DNA from: Sindora glabra
Lineage: Eukaryota > Streptophyta > Magnoliopsida > Fabales > Fabaceae
Assembly (NCBI GenBank): GCA_020226215.1
Contig: CM035234.1
Location: 14,536,713 to 14,600,712, forward strand
Direction of reading: 5' to 3'
DNA length: 64,000 nucleotides
The number at the start of each line of letters is the position of its first letter. Positions within the stretch are counted from its first letter, which is position 1. The translations under genes and the position numbers were made by a program. Under the pieces are notes generated by a model that was not told the origin of the DNA, did not search any database, and saw only the letters and a list, made by a program, of their open reading frames with translations. Shown here one piece after another: positions 1 through 10,639 of this stretch.

Positions 1-419
1 GAGTGGGCTTTATTTAGCATATAATGCCTCCCAACCTTCTCATTGTGAGAGGGTGAGTTTAAAAACTGGTACCTTATTCTCTCGGAGTGTGACATTAGAA
101 GACAATTTGAGTGTGTGAAATGGCATTATCCCATGATAACTACCGACGAAATTGTAGAGCAAAATTTTGTATTTTGCTCACCGGAATCTCTTCCCTATGA
201 AATACTCTATTTCTTATGTGTATCCCAAGAGAAAAATTGTGGTCAAATACTAGAACAACGTTCGTTGAGAAAAGCTTGTCTGTCGCACATTTTGTCTAAT
301 AAGCAGTAAAATTTATAGAATTATGAATTTCACAATTTATAAGAAGAAATAATTTTTAAGTATCTTTAAAGGAGTATATATAATGGAATTTATTTTTTCT
401 CGTGTCATTAATTATTAAT
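1..419. other. No recognisable gene
   Basis: A short frame at 115-309 has no recognisable motif and no duplicated partner elsewhere in the window. The sequence is AT-rich with no identifiable element ends. Confidence 0.4.
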
Positions 420-985
420 ATGCAACAATCAATCTCAATGTCACGACAAAATCATAGTAGAGGCTTCTGAACATATTTGCAAAAATTAGAATAGTTATAC
501 AAGAGCATTAGTACTCAATGTCTCATAATAACATCAAATACATATCTAAAGACACCATCAAATCGTACGGATCAAAATTAATTAAAAGATAAAATACATG
601 ACCTTTTTAAATCATATCACCTTAAGTTTGTCATATATATGCGTGGAGAAGACAGACTACAAACAGCACTAAACAGTGAAACACAGAAAACAAGCACATG
701 TCTGCGTTACTCATCTGATCATGTAATTTCATCTCATTTTTTTTTTTAATCAGCAAAATGAAAAAAATCACCAAACTCAATTATAGAAAAATTTATATTG
801 AAACTGGGATGGAAAATATATCATAATCTTGTACGAATCATCAAGTATTATTCTATTAAAACTTCTCATCCCTCCCCGTCGATGTTACCCCCAACAGAGC
901 ATTTGGAGGCTTCTGAGAAGGAAGGGTCAATCCCAGCTGTCACCTTCAAAGCCAAGTGTGCAAGAAGATTCAACGTCATTTAATT
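420..985. repeat. Segmental duplication module Y, copy 1
   Basis: Seen: this stretch aligns with 14510-14547 plus 16123-16600, with the same order of short blocks. These are a 'tatgcaacaatcaatctcaatgtcac' -type block, an 'aactagaacaattata'-type block, and a conserved C-rich block near 865-985. The second copy is interrupted by a 1.56-kb LTR-like insertion, so copy 1 acts as the empty site. The homology is diverged and gapped. Inference: the module is an old host duplication and not a mobile element, because no terminal repeats were found. Confidence 0.6.
858..983 (+). pseudogene. Exon-like fragment of unknown product (copy in module Y1)
   Basis: The last 41 codons of a short frame (K-T-S-H-P-S-P-S to A-R-R-F-N-V-I, stop at 981-983) resemble the frame at 16474-16594. 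Shared positions include HPSPS, GSIP-VT and RF--- before a stop at the same place. The block is clearly less AT-rich than its surroundings. I do not recognise the family. It could be the terminal exon of a duplicated host gene whose upstream exons are lost, or noncoding sequence that is simply conserved between the duplicates. No promoter or upstream exon was identified. Frame conservation is suggestive, but the copies also differ by small indels, so coding status is uncertain. Confidence 0.3.
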
Positions 986-1751
986 GGCAATAAATATGTT
1001 GATCTCTCTCGCTTCAAAACGACTTCGTTCGATTAAGAGAAAAAGCCAATTAGGCAAGTATCCTGTAAGGTTACCATCGACCAGTTAAATGTGGTTAAAA
1101 TTAATTTTTAACCGATCGCAATTAATTGTGGGTGTGCATTTTCCCAACGAACTATATAACCATAATTGAATTTCAAATTTAACTGATGAGTTTGATTTTG
1201 GTCAGTTAAGTTTGGTTCCGGTGAATTGAAATCTAAAAAAATAAAATATTTCAATAATGAATAAATAAAAAGACTCAATGAACAAAGTTGATCTAAAAAT
1301 GCATATTTACATCATGATTCCATTAATATAATTATAATAAGAAATAATCAAGTATTAGATTACCAAAATGATCAATAGAACATCAAATATGAACTTTCAA
1401 TGAAAGATATCAACATATGTTTGACTTAATGTTGATTTGTTGTGATTAAGGATTTTACATTTGTGACTAATCAATGACTCAAAATTTATAAATTTTTTTC
1501 TCCATTTTTAATCAAAAGTAGCATATTAACCATATTTAACTAACCTAATTTGTATTTGGTCGGCTAAGAATGAATTGAGAAAATTTAATCACGTGAGCCT
1601 ATCCAACTTCTACGCCCTCTGAAGGATTTTGTCTCCATCTCATCAACTAGCCTATGGATTTATCTTTCTTCATGACTTTGGTGGATACGTAACCTCTCTT
1701 TTCTCTCTCTCTCTCCCCCCCCCCCCCTATACTCTACCGTTTCAATTTACT
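986..1751. other. AT-rich spacer with pyrimidine tract
   Basis: No coding signal was seen. A run of CT dinucleotides followed by about 13 C's lies at 1695-1727. Two or three 'gttaagtttggt / ggtcggctaag' phrases at 1140-1565 look like a weak local repeat, but I could not define a unit. Confidence 0.4.
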
Positions 1752-2361
1752 AGTAACTCCTTTAGAAGCATTTTAAAAATTAACATTTTCAAATGATATT
1801 ATTTTTAATGATAAAATTATCTTGCAATATAATTAAGTCTGCTATACTTTGCCTCGAACCGAGAAGATTGATACGAGGCCAAAGGGAATAAATAATATGT
1901 CAACACTTTCAATTAAGGTAGATAATTGATTTATTTAGTTTTTAACAAACTTTTTAATTGGCATAAAATAAGATCTCCCCTGAATTTAAAAATTTAAGTA
2001 TTCAAAATAATAATAAATAAACTGCATTTCCAAAATAACATATAATCAAATTTTATTTTTCTCAAAATAAAATCTTTATAGACGTACGTTTCATTTTTTT
2101 CTTTAACAATCTCAATCTCAACCATACAATAAAGCCATTCTTTATATGAAAAAATAAGGTAGAGTTGGTATTTTTTAATCAAATATGTGCCTTATCCACT
2201 TGCAAAACTTAATGCTTAAAAGATAAAATGCTGAACTCAACGAAAGTATAACAAAAATATATCATTTAAAAAAAATTGTGTATGTTTTAAAATTAAAAGA
2301 GAGTTTAATTTTTTTTTCAAAATTCCAAGAGAAAGTGAAGAATTCTTCTCTTTTTATTTTT
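1752..2361. repeat. Segmental duplication module X, copy 1 (left part)
   Basis: It aligns over about 550 bp with 12520-13070 and with 29318-29900. Shared landmarks include 'ataaagccattcttt', 'caaaattttattttt' and 'aaaattaaaagagagttta'. Copy 1 is cut near 2343-2361 at 'ttcttctctttttatttttt'; its missing right end resumes at 12444-12520, beyond the LINE. That gives the LINE insertion site. Confidence 0.7.
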
Positions 2362-2572
2362 TGTTCGGTAGACAGGTGGGGCTGAAACTCAGGAAAGAAG
2401 AGATTACACATTAATTAATTGAGAAGTAAGGACCCTAATAACATTAACAAAAATTAAATTGCTTAATCTAACCAAAGGATTCTTAACAACTTGAACACTC
2501 AACTCCTAGTTAAAATTGTAGGAAGCTAACTAATCAATACAATTATTCGTTTCTGTATAAGTATGAACAATT

Positions 2573-3028
2573 TGTAAAATATTTTCAATTATTATTAATT
2601 GGGTCTTTTATTTTATTTTATTTGAAATGGGCTGAATTTGATCCTAAAATTATATTTTTGAGTTTAACTTTTGTGATCACTTTTATGGACTAAAAATGCC
2701 TGGTAAGTTGATGTGCTCTATAACAGGTGTAGACTTTTAATCAACTGGACTTTTAATGGGTCAGCTTAGTAGGGTTTTCTATTTAATCAAGTTAGGTCCC
2801 TCCAGTTACTCTACGCTCTATTCATAACCACAAAATACTTTATGAATCCTAGTGCCTCATCGGTTGTAAATTCGTAGAGAAGGTAGAGAAGATCAAACTT
2901 TTGTTCATCAATTTATTCATATTTCATTATGGCGAATACAGGTATGCTATTTATTTTCTGAAATCATGTATTTTATATTCTTGATCTATGTAAGTTTGTA
3001 TCTTGTATGAACAATTTTTTTGCTTACA
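2573..3028 (+). mobile_element. Solo LTR (456 bp) with 5-bp target duplication CAATT
   Basis: It starts TGTAA and ends TTACA (perfect inverted ends), flanked by CAATT at 2568-2572 and CAATT at 3029-3033. The interior resembles a copia LTR on the plus strand, with an 'atggcgaatacaggtatgc' segment near 2930 matching in layout the ATGGCTTC..AGGTATGC segment of the solo LTR at 43713-44195. It lies in the 3' part of the LINE, so it inserted after the LINE did. No internal retrotransposon sequence remains, consistent with LTR-LTR recombination. Confidence 0.75.
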
Positions 3029-3149
3029 CAATTAGCACCTGCCAATTCCTTATAAGCAAAGAGTGACTTTGATGTAATAGAACTTTATGTTTAATAGGTA
3101 ATAGATTCTTACTAGAGAGATAATCAATCAATTATTGGGATTCAATTCC

Positions 3150-3950
3150 AAGATAATTTGTCTAAACCCAAGATCCTATGTCATGGAAAGCACCCTTAAA
3201 TTCAGCTGCCATGGAGGAGCATATTATTAGGTTTTTGAAAAATCCACCAATCCAACCTTTTTTACAATTTTTGATTATTCCTCCACATCTTACAGGACTA
3301 GGATTATTCTTGGAAGTTCCATCAATGCTGACTTTAAACTAACTATTTGCAGGACTCTTCCATTTGATAAGAGAATATATTTTAGCAAGGCCAATATCAA
3401 TAGAATCTTCCTTTGGACATATCTCGATCAATCTTATCCTATAACCTTTGATGAAACTAGCCAAGTCATTTGGTTTTTGGTAGTTAGGAGCAAACATAGA
3501 ATAGTTCCTCCATTTCCAAGCCCCCTAGCAAGCCAAACTCCAAAGCATAAACCAATCTTTTTGATTAGTCACCCCTATACTTTTGATCATATTTATCTCA
3601 AAAACCACTCCCTACCATTTATTCAAGAAAAAAATGGGTTTGCTTTCTCCCATCCACCAAATTCCTCCACATTTGTTAATTTCCTCACAATTCTTTATTT
3701 CATAAAAGAGATCTTCCTCGACCAAATTGCATCGAGGGCATGTAATAGTGCCCAAGCCTTTAGAATGTTTGAGCTAGTTAGCTATGGCAGCACTGCCATA
3801 AAAACAGTCAAATTTTTTTGGAATGTTAAGTTTCCATAACCTTTAACTCTGCCCTTCCGCACCATTGCTCATTAGCTGATAAGTAGTTTTACAGAAAACT
3901 CCTTGTTTGCATTGTGATGCCAAATTAACAAGTTTTCTCATTGCTCTGGA
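3150..3950 (-). pseudogene. LINE ORF2 C-terminal region (zf-RVT-like)
   Basis: Minus-strand translation gives LIWHHNANKEFSVKLLIS at about 3860-3915, matching the 'LIWH..K.G.FSVKS.Y' signature near the end of plant LINE ORF2. It is followed by WKLNIPKKF and then TCPRCNLVEEDLF at about 3690-3830, a zinc-binding reverse-transcriptase C-terminal domain (zf-RVT type). Stops interrupt it, and the usual W-R-A-x-H-N-x-L-P-T segment is degraded. Plus-strand frames over this region are antisense shadows. The downstream end toward 3034 is unrecognised 3' UTR-like sequence. Confidence 0.75.
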
Positions 3951-4559
3951 TTAGGGGTAGGAATAGCTGCAATTTGGAATATCTTCTGGTAGCCATTGTC
4001 GAAGAAAATGCAAGTCTTATTCCTCTTAGTTATTCAATCAATCCTCTACCCTTAGTATGCTCTTGGGAATGTCAAATAATACTACATTTTCTAGTGGTTT
4101 GTCCCGTACCTAATTATCCTGCCATAGATAGGGGGTTTTACTATTATTTATTAGATGGGAGGAGTTTCCAATATCCATATGCCAAAATTCACTAAGATTT
4201 TTCCCGAGGTAGGAGTTAGTTTTGAGAACAATTACATCTATCCTCCAATTATGATTTCTCAAAAATTTACCTTTCATCACCTAAACCCATAAGTTTTCTT
4301 CTCCATTTATCAATTACTAAACTAACTTTATGATATAAACACCATTCATTAGCTTAAAGTGGTGAAATCCAAAACCTCATCAGGATTTTGGTTGACATAG
4401 AATATTCCAGGGAATTGTATAAAGTTTCTTTTCATGAATATCATGAACCCAAACAAAGCTTTACTAGAGTCTTTTCATTTTTTCCAATGTTACAAGTGGG
4501 ATTTATATTAAATGTATTATGTAGGTGGAATAGCCTCAATCACTGATTTAGCTAGAATA

Positions 4560-5960
4560 ACTCCACCCGCCATGGACAGATAACTTTTCGACCTTGCCAA
4601 CTTGTCTTGCACCTATTTGACTAGATGAGAATAAGTATTTCTGGGGACTCTTTTATGAATAATGAGTACTTCAAGATATGTCTTCATATCATTATTTACC
4701 AAGAAGCCATAATTATTAATAATAGCTTCTTATAGATGATTCTTAACATTTTAGGAGAAAAAATATGCAGGATTTGTTGTAGTTAACTTTCTGGCTAGAC
4801 ATCCATGAGAATTTATTAAGATAGTCCATCATTGTATCTATTTGTTGGATTGTGGCTTGCCCATAAAGAAGTAAATCATATATAAATAGTAAATTGGAAA
4901 TTGCAATCTTACTTCTTCCAGCTTTTAAAGGTTTCCACCATTTCTCATGAATAACCTCATATATGATATGGAAAAGCTTGTCCATACAAAGGACAAATAA
5001 GTATGGCAACAAGGGATCCCCTTGTCTTAGTCCCCTAGATGGATTGAATTTGCTTCTTTTACTATCATTCCATGGATTATTGAAAGATGTGGAATTAATA
5101 CATCTTATCATAAGCTTGATCATAGATGCCTTCATACCAATTTGAATCAAAATTTTTTCAATGAAGTTTCAATTCAAGTGATCATATGCTTTTTTTAGAT
5201 CTACTTTTAAGGTAAAGGAACCAATCTTCTTTCTCATTTTTCTCATAGAGTGAAACATTTCTTGTGCTATAATGATATTGTCTTGAATATGTTTTCTTAG
5301 AACAAAACTAGCTTAAAAAGGCAAGAGGAGATAATGGAGATAATGTTTGACCCTATTAACTATAATTTTTGTCATGCATTCGTAAACCACATTGCATGGG
5401 GAGATAGGCTTAAATTGGTTGATAAACTCTAGTTTGTCTAATTTAGGAATAAGACATACAAGAGATCTATTGGCCTTTTTAATATCATCACCTACAAAGA
5501 AATCCTTCTCAAACTAAAAGACCTTTTTACCAACGATACTCTAATTTTTTGGATGGAAAAAAATAAGAAATCCATTAGCTTTTAGAGCTTTTAAACTAGT
5601 AATCAAGAAAATAGCCTTTCTTACTTCCCCAAAAGACACTTAGGGTATAAGAGAATCATTCTAGATAGGAGAGAGAGTAAAGGATAAGATATGTTAATAG
5701 TATTCGGGATTTTACCCACTAGATCATTATTAAATAGATTCGTACAAAAGTTACAAATTATATTATCGACTTTTAATTCGTCTTCAACCCATTTTCCCAA
5801 ACTATACCGAAATATATGAATGTAGTTCTTGCTTCTTCTTATAATAGTTTTTGTATGGTAGTATTGAGTATTTCGATTCCTTTGTCAAACCTATGTTGTC
5901 TTCAATCTTTGATGCCATAAAACTTTTTCTTGATGAAGGACTTGATTAATTTTTTTTTTA
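4560..5960 (-). pseudogene. LINE reverse transcriptase domain
   Basis: The most readable parts are motif A, FTLKVDLKKAYDHLN (about 5190-5222), and the open segment at 4743-5150 with GLRQGDPLLPYLFVL. The motif usually read FADDLLLF appears here as FIYDLLLYG, so the first catalytic aspartate of the pair is replaced by tyrosine. The family synthesises cDNA by target-primed reverse transcription in the nucleus. Stops and frameshifts occur on both sides of the open segment. Loss of the catalytic residue together with stops makes this copy inactive. Confidence 0.85.
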
Positions 5961-5999
5961 ATTTTATTTTGAATCATACAGGTAGGGGAAGCATTTTTT

Positions 6000-6339
6000 T
6001 TATAGCCTTTTAGACATTAACCAGTTGTGCCGTAATGCTTCTTTTCTTTCTTTTAATATGACCAAAAATATTTTTATTCTAGTCTTAAAGAGCCAAAATT
6101 AAAAGATTTAAGTCTTCCACTGTATTATAACTTGCCCTCCATTCTACAAAAAGGAAATCTTGAAACCTTTCATGTTCAAGCTATGAGGTACTAAACATAT
6201 TCATAAGAATAAGATAATGATCAAATTGGACCTTAGGAAGAGTTTTCACAAAAACTTCACTAAATTTTGTCCTTTAAGTTGCATTGCATAAGGTATGATC
6301 TAGTTTTCAAAAAATTAGGGGTAATTGGGATATTCAAAG
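6000..6339 (-). pseudogene. LINE endonuclease, C-terminal part
   Basis: Minus-strand translation contains VKTLPKVQFDHYLILM-like sequence (family S-D-H-x-P-I-L) and then EWRASYNTVEDLNLL and FGHIKRKKRSITAQL. These match the end of the plant L1 endonuclease domain and its linker to the reverse transcriptase ('W..N.FGHI...K'). The segment is continuous with 10040 onward once the 3.7-kb LTR element and one CCTTT copy are removed. Confidence 0.8.
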
Positions 6340-6344
6340 CCTTT
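6340..6344. repeat. Target-site duplication CCTTT (left)
   Basis: CCTTT directly abuts the TGTCA end of the LTR element. The identical CCTTT lies at 10035-10039 on the other side. Confidence 0.8.
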
Positions 6345-7104
6345 TGTCATGGTTTGCCAACTTAGGTTGGGGAATGTATGGTGCTTAGATTCTTAACACT
6401 TGAGAATAAACTAGTCGATTGGTTATTCACTATTCAAGATTTCAAAAATCCCAAGCAACACTTATAATAATAAGCAAATCGAGTTAATCTTGGGTAATGC
6501 ATAGCATATAATAACACGACAACCAATCACAAAGCACATATTAAGACAATGATGAATATTTGAGTAATCTGGATGAATGCTGCAAAAAGCAAACAAAATT
6601 ATGGACTAACTTTAGTAGAAAAAGGATTACTTTTATTCATAATATGTGTTATTATATATTCTAGAGTGCGTAGGGAGGCTAGTAAGCCACACACTCTAAC
6701 CCTTAGATTAGTACTAAGTGACCACTATGGCTATTGGACATTCCCCTTTTAAAAAGCATTCTAAACTAAAGCTTTATTAGTAAGGGTAGATTTACTTTTT
6801 TTGAACTATCATAAGATTTTTTTCTTAAAGCTTAGGAAGGATCTAAAGTCCTACAATACATTAAAATAAAGATAAAAACCAAGGATTACAACATGTGCTT
6901 ATCTACTCGCATTGGACAAGTTATTTTAGTAAAAACTATAAAAATACCTTTAAAATTGGGAAAAACCCTAAGAATTGTACACAAGTTAAAATTCTCCCAA
7001 ATTTATACCTTAAGACTTCCACATGATACTTGATTTTTGTTCAGTTCAGCTTAATTAGAGCTTATTTGGCTTGCTAAATTGGATTACAAGGTTGACTTGT
7101 GATA
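6345..7104 (-). repeat. 3' LTR of the gag-only element
   Basis: It aligns along its length with 9244-10034. Shared landmarks are 'tttg.(c/t)aacttaggtt(g/a)gg' at one end and 'gacttgtga / gacttatga' at the other, plus 'cattcccctttta' and 'aaggatctaaag' inside. The two LTRs differ at many positions, so the insertion is old. Confidence 0.85.
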
Positions 7105-7116
7105 TTCTTCCCACTT
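7105..7116 (-). promoter_or_regulatory. Polypurine tract of the gag-only element
   Basis: Read on the minus strand this is AAGTGGGAAGAA directly before the LTR, the position and composition expected for the plus-strand primer of an LTR retrotransposon. Confidence 0.7.
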
Positions 7117-7990
7117 AAAAAATATCAATGTCCTCATTAACAATGTAATTTAACAATTTTGCAAGAATCTTCAGCCTACTTCTTAGAGCTTTTCCTTCAA
7201 CTTTTTCTTAGCTTGTTTATTTGTTTTTTGCTAATGCTTATCTTCAACACTTTACTCTAATGCTACTCCCATTAAACTTCTACTTATTACTCTCAAATCT
7301 TTATGCTTGTCTCTTTAAGCTTGTTATTGATGATGAAACTCTTTTCTCTAACTTCATTGAGCTTAATGAACTATCTCTATAATTCTTGAGCTACTTGTTT
7401 TCGTAATTGTCATGCGAGCTTGGTATCTTAAAATTGCCTACTATTAAGCGTCTTATACCTAATGTTACATTGCACCAATGTAAGAGCTAAAATTTATGCT
7501 TGATCTATGCATAAGTCTTATAACTTTGCTCTCGAATTTGCTTACATTAGGTTCAATTGATCTTAACAATTCACTTCACACTTGCTACTTAAACAAAATC
7601 ATTCCTCTTTTTAAACTTGATTCAAACACTTGTTTAGTGTTTCCAAGTCATTTGAACATGACATTTATGGTGTTTTTTTACCATGGTTGATAGGTTTGAA
7701 TAAAGTGCCATCTGCACTTTAAATCTTTTGCCACAAGTTATTCCTATGACTAATCACTGCCATTTTCAAAATTGTGCAAGCCATTTGTCATTATTGCAAG
7801 TGAAAAATTATAACTATATAATTGCCTGCATGTAAAAAGTAATTACAACTAAAGAAAATTATATATTTTAGACAAATTCTTCTGGAACATATACCTATGC
7901 TTTTTAGTAATTCGATATATTCTACTTCAAAAGGATTTATCTTTTTATAACATATGCTGAAACCTATGTAAAGGATTCCTTCTTACCACC
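7117..7990 (-). other. Internal region of the gag-only element without pol
   Basis: I see no reverse transcriptase, RNase H, integrase or protease motif on either strand. The short plus-strand frame at 7496-7690 shows no family resemblance. The region appears to be post-gag spacer, either from deletion of pol or because the family never carried it. Confidence 0.5.
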
Positions 7991-9200
7991 TCTACTACTT
8001 AGTTTGCTTACTATATAGGCTGGTACTAGTGATCTTGCATAGTTCCTTGCAAGGATAGATCCTTGGTAAGGAAAAAGGACATGGTTAAATGGCATAGGAA
8101 ATAAGACATGGTTTTTTTTCCCTTTGTTATTGAATGGCTAAGATAATATTGAAGTTTGTAAGTAAATGGGCGTTGTTGAGATCTTTCCCTTACTCTTGGG
8201 CTTACCATTATTATCTGATTATCTAACATCCCTAGTAGAATTAGACTTATTTCTTTTAGGAGATTTTAGATTAGTATTAGGGAAATCGTCGATAGCCATT
8301 TCCGCTTTTGAATTTTTGCTTTTGAAGCTTCATAGTAGTTTCCCATGAAAAACTATTAATAAAGTAGAAGATTTTGTCTTCCTTAGTCATATCTCAAATA
8401 TCTAACATCACAACTATGAGCTTTTTCACATACTCTTGCATAGATCCTATTAGTCATAATTTTCTTAGCTTGCGTCTAGCTAAATAGCCCATATTCTTAG
8501 GATAAAAATCTGCATTTAAACTCTTGTTTCAATTTTTTTCTAAGTATTGATATGACACATTCCTTTTTAAATCTCTTGGTACTTAGCCCTTTACCAAAAC
8601 TTTGCATTATCCACAAGGAACATAGCAGTATGGTTTACTTAAACTTCCTCTAACTTAATGCTAGCAGCATGGAAGTATTAATCCAAGTCAAACACATTGT
8701 TCTCTAGCTTTTGCGTATCCCTTTCACCTACATATAGCCTTAGTTTGGGGATTTTCAACTTTCTCCTCTACTTTAAGGCATCACTTTCTTACAAACTTTT
8801 ACCAAGGGCCATCATTGTTACTTTCATTGAGGTTACTAAGTCATCTACCTCTATTTGAAGAGTTGATACAACATCCTTGATCTTGTTTTGGAAAGCCCTT
8901 TTAGAGCATTCCTTAATTCCATTTAGGTGATTTTGATCATATCAAGTCATTTGTTGACTTGTGGAGTATAACTAATCTCATAGTTTTCAACCTTTTTGCT
9001 CATTTTAAAAGTTTTGATTCAATGCTTGAGTGCTTCCAAATCTTTAGCTCTTCAAAAGAGTTTAGAGATTTCTTTAATTTACAATCCCTTCACAATGTTA
9101 ACATATCCCTTAAGATTCCTAAGTGTGGTTTTAATAGCATTAACTCATTTAGTAATTTTCATTTTCTTCAACATCATTTGGTGACCTAAAAAAGAGTAGC
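7990..9200 (-). pseudogene. Ty3/gypsy-type gag polyprotein (decayed)
   Basis: Minus-strand translation, with several stops and at least two frame changes, follows the plant gypsy capsid (Retrotrans_gag). Readable pieces are KLRLYVGERDTQKLENNVF, then FLVDNAKFW, a KYQEI..GMC segment, and MQEYVKKLIVVML...MTKEDKI. The matched family pattern is 'F.G..D..ELENF', 'L.D.A..WWR' and 'QEYV..F'. A poorly preserved zinc-knuckle-like stretch follows near 8030-8120. Gag forms the cytoplasmic particle that packages element RNA. The nearby open frame at 8026-8229 is only a fragment. Confidence 0.75.
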
Positions 9201-9229
9201 AAAATAAAGAAAAGTGTGGCTAAAACCAT

Positions 9230-9241
9230 GATTTGATACTA
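9230..9241 (-). promoter_or_regulatory. Primer-binding site (tRNA-iMet type) of the gag-only element
   Basis: The minus strand reads TAGTATCAAATC, 9 of 12 matches to the common initiator-methionine PBS TGGTATCAGAGC. It lies 2 bp inside the 5' LTR end at 9244. The three differences are transition-like or single changes, expected in an old copy. Confidence 0.65.
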
Positions 9242-9243
9242 GA

Positions 9244-10034
9244 TATCATAGTTTGGTAACTTAGGTTAGGAAATATATGATGTTTAGACTCTTAACATTT
9301 GATAATAAGTTAGTTGATTAGTTATTTACCATTTAAAGTTTCGAAAATGATAAGTAATACTCATAATAATAAGTACATCAAGTCAATTTCAAGGTAACAT
9401 ATAGCACATAACGATATGACTATCAATCACAAGAGGACATATTACAGCAAGGATGAACATTTGAGTAATGCGGATGAACATTTAAGTAATGTAGATGAAT
9501 ATGGCAAAAAGTAATCAAAACTATGGAGTAATTTTAATAAAATAGGGATTACTTCTTTTATTTATAATATGTTTCATTACATATTTTAAAGTGTGTAGGG
9601 GAGGTTACCAAGCCATACACTACAACCCCTTGAATAGTGCTGAGTAACCACAAAGGCCACCAGACACTCTCCCCTTTAAAGAACATTTTAAGCCAAAGTC
9701 GTACTGACAGGAGTAGACTTAACTTTTTAAAATTATTATAAGGCTTTTTCTTAAAGCTCAAGAAGGATCTAAAGTTCTACAATACATCAAAATAAAAATA
9801 AAAATTTAAGGATTACAATTATGTGCTTATCAACTTACATTAAACACGTTACTTTGGTTAAAATTATAAAAATACCTTAATATGAGAAAGAACCTTAAAA
9901 ATTGTACATAAGCCAAAATCCTCCTAAATTTGCACCATAAGACCTCCACATGATACTTGATTTTTATGCAAAGTTTCATATCAATTAGAGTTCATTTTTC
10001 TTGCTAAATTAGGTTACAAGATTGACTTATGACA
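9244..10034 (-). repeat. 5' LTR of the gag-only element
   Basis: Partner of 6345-7104. On the minus strand it starts TGTCATAAGTC at 10034, and CCTTT follows on the plus strand at 10035-10039. It contains a short local duplication 'ttgagtaatgcggatgaacatttaagtaatgtagatgaa'. Confidence 0.85.
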
Positions 10035-10039
10035 CCTTT

Positions 10040-10560
10040 CTAAGTGAAATGACTACCTTATAATTCTATTTCAATTAAATTGTAGTCATTAACATGGTTA
10101 TTGAAAATAGTAGCCTTATGCTAGTTAAAAAGAGCACCTTATTTTCTCTCTGTTAGATTTCTAACATCATTTAAGTCTCTTATACCACATATTAGATATA
10201 TTGCTATTGATAACTCGCATGTTATTCCAAAGAAAAGTCTTTATGTCTGGGTTAGGATTTGGATAAATAAATGTAGTAAACCAATATTCACTTATATTTA
10301 GGCTAATTTTGCAATGAACATATTGAAAGTTATCTTTAATAACTTCTAACATAATTTGTTGCTCTTCCAAGCCACCCTAATGCCTCTTGAAAAACCATCA
10401 CTTTCCATTAAATGCTATCTATCAAAGCTTATTCATGTAAAAATATTCTTGGCTCTATTTTTGTTAATTTTGGTCTTCAATAAAGCTAATATTTTTTGAT
10501 TATTAGTTTCTAATAAAGTGGTCACTTTATTCATAAATTCTTTTTTTCTGCTCTACAGTA
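10040..10560 (-). pseudogene. LINE endonuclease, N-terminal and central part
   Basis: Minus-strand translation shows ALLETKINKNRAKNIFT (catalytic Glu of the E-T-K motif of apurinic-type L1 endonucleases), then FSRGIRVAW, then the open stretch at 10167-10370 with TTFIYPNPNPDIKTFLW (family 'T.VYA.....R..LW'). LIEIEL and GSHFT at 10040-10090 correspond to 'LIDL.F.GP.FTW'. The sequence continues at 6339 after the nested element. The domain nicks target DNA to prime reverse transcription; here it has several stops. Confidence 0.8.
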
Positions 10561-10639
10561 GTTCTAAACCATTATTTTTTTAATCATAAAATATCAAAAT
10601 AAAAAAAAGCACATACTTACTGATTTAGGCAATTTGCTA

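Larger units (their letters stand above)
6345..10034 (-). mobile_element. Gag-only LTR retrotransposon (TR-GAG-like, Ty3/gypsy gag), minus orientation
   Basis: Two direct repeats of about 760 and 791 bp (6345-7104 and 9244-10034) begin TGTCA (TATCA in one copy) and end TGACA (GATA in the other). They are flanked by perfect CCTTT duplications. On the minus strand the order is 5' LTR (high coordinates), PBS, gag, PPT, 3' LTR. The internal region is only about 2.1 kb and holds a gypsy-type gag; no protease, reverse transcriptase or integrase signature was found. That is the architecture of the described TR-GAG non-autonomous class. It interrupts the LINE endonuclease. Confidence 0.85.

Noticed and set aside
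3477..4195. Plus-strand ORFs of 120 and 84 residues
   Set aside because: They are antisense to the LINE ORF2 C-terminal region, where the minus strand gives recognisable domain motifs.
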